8,842 bases of DNA from Nostoc sp. GT001 (GTDB lineage: Bacteria; Cyanobacteriota; Cyanobacteriia; Cyanobacteriales; Nostocaceae): positions 2,967,849 through 2,976,690 of the forward strand of contig NZ_JAUDRJ010000003.1 in the NCBI RefSeq assembly GCF_030382115.1, in the 5' to 3' direction. Made by a program: the position numbers and the translations under genes. Of this stretch, positions 6,034 through 8,842 are shown in pieces. The notes beneath the pieces were generated by a model. That model was not told where the DNA came from and did no database searches. It saw only the letters and a list, made by a program, of their open reading frames with translations. Each line of letters opens with the position of its first letter. The first letter of the stretch is position 1.

Positions 6034-6518
6034 TTGTAATTAGTGATACCTCGCCAATCACCAGCTTGGCTGCAATAAGTCAATTAGACTTACTCAGGCA
6101 ACTGTATAATAAAATCCTGATTCCAGAAGCTGTTTATAAAGAACTGACAGGTACACCTGTACCTGTACCTGGTTCAATCGAAGTACAAACGTTGAAATGG
6201 ATTGAGATACGCCAAGTAACAAATCGCTCCCTAGTCGCAACCCTTTTGGGACAGCAATTGGATGAAGGTGAGTGTGAAGCAATTACACTTGCTATTGAAC
6301 TCAAGGCAGAATTGCTAATTATTGATGAACGTCGAGGCAGAGCAGAAGCTGATAGTTTAGGATTGCGGATTACAGGGTTGTTAGGTGTTCTGATTGAAGC
6401 CAAACAAAAGGGATTTATTTTAGCTGTTAAACCTCTACTTGATGAGCTAATTGCTACCGCCGAGTTTAGAGTTGCTGATGCTCTCTACGCCCGTATTCTA
6501 CATATTGTGGCAGAGTAA
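6030..6518 (+). CDS. DUF3368 PIN-domain ribonuclease toxin
   Basis: A 162-residue protein of the DUF3368 branch of the PIN-domain superfamily, metal-dependent ribonucleases that often act as VapC-like toxins. The acidic centre is visible: Asp6 in VISDTSPI, Glu38 in YKELTGTP, Glu79/Glu81 in LDEGECEAI, and Asp99 in LIIDERRGR, followed by the family end GLRITGLLGVLIEAKQKG and an LLDELIATAEFRVAD helix. All expected catalytic residues appear intact. The start is GTG at 6030, overlapping the antitoxin stop (GTGA), with GGGAG near 6014-6018 as the likely ribosome site inside the upstream gene. The TGTPVPVPG loop (residues 40-48) is coded by a small direct repeat of TGTACC type. A decayed relative of its N-terminus lies at 7662-7727. 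Confidence 0.9.
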   Translation: MIVISDTSPITSLAAISQLDLLRQLYNKILIPEAVYKELTGTPVPVPGSIEVQTLKWIEIRQVTNRSLVATLLGQQLDEGECEAITLAIELKAELLIIDERRGRAEADSLGLRITGLLGVLIEAKQKGFILAVKPLLDELIATAEFRVADALYARILHIVAE

Positions 6519-6560
6519 CACAGACACCATTTAAGCAATCTAAAATTATCGAATCTTACT

Positions 6561-6583
6561 CCCCTTCCCTTGTAGGGAAGGGG
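6561..6583. repeat. GC-rich 10-bp hairpin, interspersed repeat type
   Basis: CCCCTTCCCT (6561-6570) and AGGGAAGGGG (6574-6583) form a perfect stem with a TGT loop, followed by CTGGGGGTTAGGTCT. It lies 42 bases after the PIN stop. From memory this exact style of hairpin with the GGGGGTTAGGTC tail is dispersed in Nostocales genomes. No T-tract follows, so it is not a classical terminator, though it may slow transcription leaving the toxin-antitoxin unit. Confidence 0.6.
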
Positions 6584-6651
6584 CTGGGGGTTAGGTCTGT
6601 ATTCCACTCAACCGAGAAGCGCTACAAACCGTATTGCTCTTTAACCTACAA

Positions 6652-6840
6652 CTATTTAGTTCTAAACACAAACTTTCCGGCTTCAAACGAAAACATTCTC
6701 ACTTGAAACCGAAAAGTTATCGTTTAAAACCAGAACATTCTCACTTGAAACGAAAATATTCTCATTTGAAACAAAAACGTTCTCACTTGAAACCGGAAAG
6801 TTCTCGTTTAAAACCAAAACATTCTCACTTGAAACAAAAA
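6652..6840. repeat. 21-nt tandem repeat array with 84-nt higher-order period
   Basis: Seven good 21-nt units run from 6694 to 6840 (starts 6694, 6715, 6736, 6757, 6778, 6799, 6820), with core CATTCTCACTTGAAAC and an A-rich end. Two degenerate units precede them (6652-6672 and 6673-6693), and a further look-alike lies near 6886-6906. Units 2 and 6 share a variant core (CGTTTAAAACC), and units 1-3 match units 5-7, giving an 84-nt period of four units. Because 21 is a multiple of 3, open frames cross the array on both strands (6634-6852 plus, SHLKPK-type heptads; 6916-6683 minus, NVFVSSE-type heptads). Neither has a ribosome site or a globular sequence, so I read the array as non-coding. The rest of 6519-7092 is AT-rich sequence in which, apart from the two inverted repeats noted separately, I see nothing. 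Confidence 0.85.
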
Positions 6841-7002
6841 CGTTATTGCTGACAACAGCAAAACTTAAGCTTCTGACTGGGAGTTTTTCACTTAAAACAG
6901 AAACACCCAAGCTCAAAAGCTCAAAGTTTTAGGTTTTTAGGTAGAAGCATTGAGTTAATTTCTCGACTTAGGAACTCCAAATAAAAAAATACTCAACTAC
7001 TT

Positions 7003-7064
7003 CTTGTGGGGTGGGCGACACGATAGCCCCAAGCCTTGGGCAGACAAGATGTCCACTCCACAAG
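7003..7064. repeat. Long imperfect inverted repeat with nested inner hairpin
   Basis: CTTGTGGGGTGGGC (7003-7016) pairs with GTCCACTCCACAAG (7051-7064) at 12 of 14 positions; the two mismatches become G-U pairs in a plus-strand transcript. Inside is a second hairpin, CCCAA (7028-7032) with TTGGG (7036-7040). It lies just downstream of the minus-strand gene ending at 7093. From memory, CTTGTGGGGTGGGC-type palindromes are dispersed in Nostoc-type genomes; no T-tract marks it as a terminator in either direction. Confidence 0.6.
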
Positions 7065-7092
7065 ATTGGATAATTTATTTGTTGGAAGTCCC

Positions 7093-7560
7093 TTATGAAC
7101 TTTGTGGTTGCACTTTTTTAGCTTTCCGGGCAAATCTGCGTCCTAAATCATCAATCATTGACTCTAAACCCGCGCCTTTACCACTGACTTTCGCATAGTT
7201 ATAAACCATCAATCCCGCCGCATAAGCTTCGCTACCAACAGCCACAGAAGTATCATCCACCAGTTCTTGCAGTTGCGTCAACGACAGCAAAATCGGATAC
7301 AGGGCTTCAAATAATTCGATATCTTGGCGCATATCATTCAAGTCAAAAGAACGAGGTAAGAAGTCAGGATTTTGTGTGCCGATTTCCAACGCCTTACTCA
7401 CAAACGCCCGACTCTTATCCCCCAGCTTGGGTAAAGCTTTACGCTCCTCCGTTGTCAAATCAATCAAGAACGGTAACTTTTCGCGGATAGTAGTAATAGC
7501 TTGCATCACAGCTTCCCTGTCTGCGGAGGAAAGTTTTGCACTGACTTTATTATCTGCCAT
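7093..7560 (-). CDS. Conserved protein of unknown function
   Basis: A 155-residue soluble, mostly helical protein. I recognise the general sequence ([22 protein letters not shown], then [17 protein letters not shown]) as that of a protein conserved in cyanobacteria and some other phyla, with no function I can name. In order: a first helical block (about 10-35), the [18 protein letters not shown] segment (44-62), [41 protein letters not shown] (64-104), and a Gly/Ala-rich helix [23 protein letters not shown]. The tail is basic ([15 protein letters not shown]). No metal site, membrane span or signal peptide is visible. It is transcribed away from the neighbouring Uma2 gene, from a 391-base interval, and is apparently monocistronic. 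There is no clear Shine-Dalgarno sequence before the ATG at 7560. Confidence 0.85.
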   Translation of the reverse strand: MADNKVSAKLSSADREAVMQAITTIREKLPFLIDLTTEERKALPKLGDKSRAFVSKALEIGTQNPDFLPRSFDLNDMRQDIELFEALYPILLSLTQLQELVDDTSVAVGSEAYAAGLMVYNYAKVSGKGAGLESMIDDLGRRFARKAKKVQPQSS

Positions 7561-7661
7561 TTTTCATACACGTTTAAGGGTACTATATTTCAGTATTCCC
7601 CAAGTAATTTAGAAAATAATAGTTATTTATCAGCAATTAAGAAAATTTTTTATACCTTTAA

Positions 7662-7727
7662 ATAAGTGATATCTCGCTAATTACCAACCTTGAGCAAGTT
7701 TCACAATTAGAGTCCAGTGGCATTTGA
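7662..7727 (+). pseudogene. Remnant of the N-terminus of a DUF3368 PIN gene
   Basis: Reading 7662-7727 gives ISDISLITNLEQVSQLESSGI and then a stop. This parallels the start of the intact PIN protein (ISDTSPITSLAAISQLDLL, from 6039), including the catalytic Asp. The DNA also aligns without gaps over about 50 bases, for example AAGTGATATCTCGCTAATTACC against TTAGTGATACCTCGCCAATCACC. No start codon sits in place and nothing of the remaining 140 residues is recognisable downstream, so this is a dead fragment. Confidence 0.7.
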
Positions 7728-7749
7728 CCCAAAGAAGCCGAACATTTAG

Positions 7750-7830
7750 AGATAATACTAGCAGAGGTGATCTCAAAATTTGGCGTTAGCAAAGCGGTGC
7801 GCTAGCACTTCGCAGCTAGTTGTGGAATAC
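7750..7830. repeat. WD40-tail-like remnant with a mini-insertion in a HIP1 site
   Basis: TCAAAATTTGGCG (7773-7785) is identical to the last codons of the WD40 gene (KIWR, ending at its HIP1 site near 5717). Translated, 7750-7785 reads RDNTSRGDLKIWR, like a final WD40 strand. Where the WD40 gene continues GCG-ATCGCAG-TTAGT, here about 25 bases (7786-7810) intervene before CGCAG-CTAGT (7811-7819). The inserted segment contains partly self-complementary pieces (GTGC/GCAC around GCTA, 7797-7808). Remnant status is tentative, since the matching segments are short. Confidence 0.45.
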
Positions 7831-7898
7831 CATTATTACTTCTATAGAAATCCTATTTGATTGCGTGAAAAAACTCAGTACACATCTATTCGCTTCTG

Positions 7899-7926
7899 TT
7901 CCCTATTTCCTATTCCCTATTCCCTC
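7899..7926. repeat. Heptanucleotide short tandem repeat (TTCCCTA type)
   Basis: Four 7-nt units follow one another: TTCCCTA, TTTCCTA, TTCCCTA and TTCCCTC. They end 25 bases before the second Uma2 start. This is the classical short tandem repeat type of filamentous cyanobacteria. No clear promoter or Shine-Dalgarno sequence was seen between the repeat and the start codon. The rest of 7561-7951, apart from the two remnants described separately, is AT-rich and unassigned. Confidence 0.8.
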
Positions 7927-7951
7927 TTAGAAGCTGTGAATTTAGCATAAT

Positions 7952-8785
7952 ATGACTTCTTCTCCCCATTACATCCCTCAATTTGACCCGCCGCTTCCTC
8001 CTTGGGAAACTCTACCAACGATGTATGATTTACCAAGTGACAACCCAGAGGAACCAGGTTTGCCAGACGATTTCCACTTTTTACAACCCTTACTTTTATA
8101 CTTAACTTTTCAACCCATTAACTGGAATCCCGAACTAGTTTACAGTGCGGCTGATCTTAATCTCTACTATGATTTACAGCATCCTTTGTGGTATAAACGC
8201 CCAGATTGGTTTGGTGTGGTAGGCGTAGAAAAGTTATACAAGGGGCAGGATTTACGCTTAAGTTATGTAACTTGGCAAGAACCAGCAAATCCCTTTGTAG
8301 TTGTTGAGTTATTATCTCCAGGTACGGAAGACGAAGATTTAGGCACAAGAAGAGAAAATGCAGCAGAGAAACCTCCTAGCAAATGGGAAGTTTATGAGCG
8401 TATTTTGCGGATTCCTTACTATGTTGTTTTTAGTCGTTACACTAATGAACTTCGGGCTTTTCAGTTAGTCGGCGGTCACTATGAACCGATGAACTTGACT
8501 AATGGATACCTACTAATGCCAGAGATAGATTTAAGTTTAGGCTTATGGCAGGGTTCATTTCGAGATATAGAAAGGTTGTGGTTAAGGTGGTTCACCTTGG
8601 CGGGAGAATTAATTCCCGCACCCACAGAGGAAGCGGCGGCTGCAACTCAACGAGCTATTATTGCAGAACAAGAAGCTACAGAAGCTAAACAAGAAGCAGC
8701 TCAAGCCAAACGAAAAGCAGAACAATTAGCAGAACGTTTGCGTCAGTTAGGTGTGAATCCTGATGAACTGGATGAATTCTTGTAA
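7952..8785 (+). CDS. Uma2-family (DUF820) putative endonuclease with Ala/Glu-rich coiled-coil tail
   Basis: A 277-residue Uma2/DUF820 protein, predicted PD-(D/E)XK nuclease. The core is well kept: RPDW with Asp85, strand PFVVVELLSPGTEDED with Glu119 and the family ELLSP motif, then Lys144 and Tyr148 in KWEVYERIL, and a final strand YYVVFSRYTNELRAFQL. The N-terminus is Pro-rich (YIPQFDPPLPPWETLP). Residues about 228-270 form an Ala/Glu/Lys/Gln-rich helix (TEAKQEAAQAKRKAEQLAERL), a likely coiled coil for oligomerisation, ending LGVNPDELDEFL. Compared with the gene at 839-1564 the active-site motif is more canonical, and the shared KW-x-x-YERIL-x-(I/V)P block shows they are distant paralogues. 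It stands divergent from the gene at 7093-7560, with no visible partner. The ATG at 7952 has only a weak ribosome site. The last 57 bases of the window contain no gene that I can see. Confidence 0.9.
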   Translation: MTSSPHYIPQFDPPLPPWETLPTMYDLPSDNPEEPGLPDDFHFLQPLLLYLTFQPINWNPELVYSAADLNLYYDLQHPLWYKRPDWFGVVGVEKLYKGQDLRLSYVTWQEPANPFVVVELLSPGTEDEDLGTRRENAAEKPPSKWEVYERILRIPYYVVFSRYTNELRAFQLVGGHYEPMNLTNGYLLMPEIDLSLGLWQGSFRDIERLWLRWFTLAGELIPAPTEEAAAATQRAIIAEQEATEAKQEAAQAKRKAEQLAERLRQLGVNPDELDEFL

Positions 8786-8842
8786 CTTCACAAGTCTTTT
8801 CTGATACGCAGCATGATTTTCTGCTGTTGAGGAATTGCTGCA

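Noticed and set aside
6694..6840. CRISPR array
   Set aside because: Units are 21 bases and directly contiguous with no unique spacers, and no cas gene is in the window.
6634..6852. 72-residue plus-strand frame made of SHLKPK-type heptads
   Set aside because: Its codons are simply the 21-nt array; no Shine-Dalgarno sequence, no non-repeat domain, and an equally open frame exists on the other strand.
6683..6916. 77-residue minus-strand frame made of NVFVSSE-type heptads
   Set aside because: Also a by-product of the 21-nt period being divisible by three; no ribosome site or recognisable domain.
7004..7198. 64-residue plus-strand frame near the conserved unknown gene
   Set aside because: It starts within the inverted repeat and overlaps the 3' end of the convincing minus-strand gene; no ribosome site.
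8809..8826. Small hairpin CAGCA/TGCTG near the end of the window as terminator of the second Uma2 gene
   Set aside because: Only 5 bp with an 8-base loop and no T-tract; expected by chance.

Overview
The window looks like chromosomal DNA from a filamentous, Nostoc/Anabaena-type cyanobacterium. The grounds are seven perfect copies of the HIP1 octamer GCGATCGC (starting near 50, 448, 473, 1820, 1848, 2310 and 5717), heptanucleotide tandem repeats of the TTCCCTA and CTCCTAA kinds between genes, and a gene set typical of such genomes: Uma2-type nuclease genes, a serine/threonine kinase joined to WD40 repeats, a UPF0175/PIN pair and HNH genes. This is inference from sequence style; no marker gene fixes the species.

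Layout: 1-735 is the C-terminal part of radA (start outside the window), the only clear housekeeping gene. A short repeat tract leads to a Uma2-family gene (839-1564) with a rho-independent terminator. An AT-rich leader with a promoter-like element, a palindrome and a HIP1-based hairpin precedes a small conserved protein (1890-2168). A 15-bp hairpin separates it from a convergent, overlapping two-gene unit on the minus strand: a 78-residue protein (2917-2681) followed by an HNH endonuclease (2684-2232). Divergent from that unit, 3044-5735 encodes a Ser/Thr kinase domain followed by WD40 repeats. One extra base at 4426 breaks this frame. Removing it restores an 896-residue protein with 14 recognisable WD40 blades, which would fit two seven-bladed propellers.

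Forty-nine bases further on is a UPF0175/DUF3368-PIN toxin-antitoxin pair with a 4-nt overlap (5785-6518). A gene-poor stretch, 6519-7092, holds a GC-rich hairpin, a 21-nt tandem array with an 84-nt higher-order period, and a long nested inverted repeat. A conserved protein of unknown function is on the minus strand (7560-7093). The interval 7561-7951 contains decayed material: a recognisable N-terminal fragment of a DUF3368 PIN gene, a sequence like the tail of the WD40 gene with about 25 bp inserted inside its HIP1 site, and a heptanucleotide repeat. A second Uma2-family gene (7952-8785) ends the window.

Taken together, beyond radA this is an accessory region: two Uma2 nucleases, an HNH nuclease with a small partner, a PIN RNase with its antitoxin plus a dead PIN relative, and a large signalling protein apparently caught in decay. 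I see no complete transposon, CRISPR array, tRNA or rRNA. The strongest candidates for something under-described are the overlapping 78-residue/HNH pair, the 21-nt array, and the mini-insertion in a HIP1 site with a matching empty site elsewhere in the window.
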